A stretch of DNA of 5,074 nucleotides. It comes from Clostridia bacterium (GTDB lineage: Bacteria > Bacillota > Clostridia > Christensenellales > Aristaeellaceae). Positions 4,711 through 5,074 of this stretch are shown one piece after another. The notes under the pieces were generated by a model, which saw nothing but the letters and a program-made list of their open reading frames with translations, ran no database searches and was not told the origin of the DNA. Positions within the stretch are counted from its first letter, which is position 1. Each line of letters begins with the position of its first letter. A program made the position numbers and the translations under genes. The stretch is taken from assembly GCA_030526935.1 (NCBI GenBank), contig JAUNBY010000001.1:38424-43497 (forward strand). Reading direction: 5' to 3'.

Positions 4711-5074
4711 ATGAAGGAGACACTTGGCTGCATAAGGCGAGCCGACAAGGATTTTATGATGGTAAGGAAAGGCGACAAGATAGCCGTGGGCGTTTCCGGC
4801 GGAAAGGACAGCCTGCTTCTTCTCTACGCGATGGCGCTTTATCGAAAGTTTTGCCCAAATCCTTTCAAACTCGGGGCTGTGACGCTTACCATGGGTCTGG
4901 CTCCATTTGACGCGAGCGGCATACGCGTGCTTTGCGAAAAACTCGACGTCGATTACGTAGTAAAAGAAACCGAGATAGGGCGGATAGTATTCGATGAGCG
5001 CAAGGAGAAAAACCCGTGCTCGCTGTGCGCGAAGATGCGCAGAGGCGCGCTCAACGAATTGTGCGCCCAGCTTG
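4711..5074 (+). CDS. TtcA-family tRNA 2-thiolation protein (3' end outside window)
   Basis: An incomplete gene; 121 codons are visible and the frame is open to the edge. The product belongs to the PP-loop ATP-pyrophosphatases of the TtcA/TtuA type, cytoplasmic enzymes that adenylate a tRNA base before sulfur insertion. TtcA makes 2-thiocytidine at tRNA position 32 using a [4Fe-4S] cluster. Visible marks are ADKDFMMVRKGDKIAVGVSGG (11-31) leading into the P-loop SGGKDS (29-34), and CSLC (103-106) followed by AKMRRGAL, matching the cluster-binding CxxC of TtcA. The third cysteine would lie beyond the edge. The ATG at 4711 is favoured because GGAGGG (4701-4706) is 4 nt upstream; an in-frame ATG at 4687 has no ribosome binding site. 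The exact target base cannot be assigned from this half, so I give no symbol. Confidence 0.88.
   Translation, partial: MKETLGCIRRADKDFMMVRKGDKIAVGVSGGKDSLLLLYAMALYRKFCPNPFKLGAVTLTMGLAPFDASGIRVLCEKLDVDYVVKETEIGRIVFDERKEKNPCSLCAKMRRGALNELCAQL

Noticed and set aside
1..5074. A new defence, mobile or biosynthetic system
   Set aside because: Every sizeable open stretch is explained by a known family. The novelty is limited to the ispE lesions and small regulatory structures.

Overview
The window looks like chromosomal core sequence from an endospore-forming member of the Firmicutes (class Clostridia by inference). The evidence is a spore gene set (spoIIR, sleB, ypeB), strong AGGAGG-type ribosome binding sites, sigma-A-type promoters with TTGACG/TATAAT hexamers at 17-bp spacing, and a small DUF4491-type membrane protein. 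Genus cannot be read from the sequence. I see no mobile element, CRISPR array, tRNA or rRNA, and no wholly new multi-gene system. What is unusual lies in one broken gene and in several small regulatory structures.

Layout. Positions 1-107 hold an AT-rich promoter region: a strong forward promoter for the DUF4491 gene and a possible divergent one leaving the left edge. Positions 108-428 encode a three-helix membrane protein of the DUF4491 family. It converges on a minus-strand histidine-phosphatase gene (425-1018), and the two stop codons share the palindrome TTAA. The phosphatase has a near-consensus promoter at 1067-1095 on the minus strand. Divergent from it is ispE (1185-2023), a MEP-pathway isoprenoid kinase. 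Its whole coding content is present, but it has no ATG/GTG/TTG start (ATA sits at the expected place) and a one-base frameshift near 1636-1638.

Positions 2107-4600 form a compact forward spore cluster: spoIIR (signal that activates the sigma-E-processing protease), sleB (cortex-lytic transglycosylase) and ypeB (SleB partner). spoIIR and sleB overlap by ATGA, and the ypeB ribosome binding site overlaps the sleB stop codon, so the three are probably co-transcribed and translationally coupled. A candidate promoter lies at 2032-2060. An extensive inverted repeat (2081-2116) encloses the spoIIR ribosome binding site and start. The predicted SpoIIR lacks the usual N-terminal export signal.

A new transcription unit begins at 4589 with a consensus promoter whose -35 box lies inside the end of ypeB. 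A leader with a 9-bp GC-rich stem follows, then a TtcA-family tRNA-thiolation gene (PP-loop SGGKDS, CxxC) that runs off the right edge at 5074.

Functionally the window joins housekeeping (isoprenoid synthesis, tRNA thiolation), a phosphatase of unknown substrate, and a sporulation/germination cluster in which an early forespore signal gene is linked to late germination genes.
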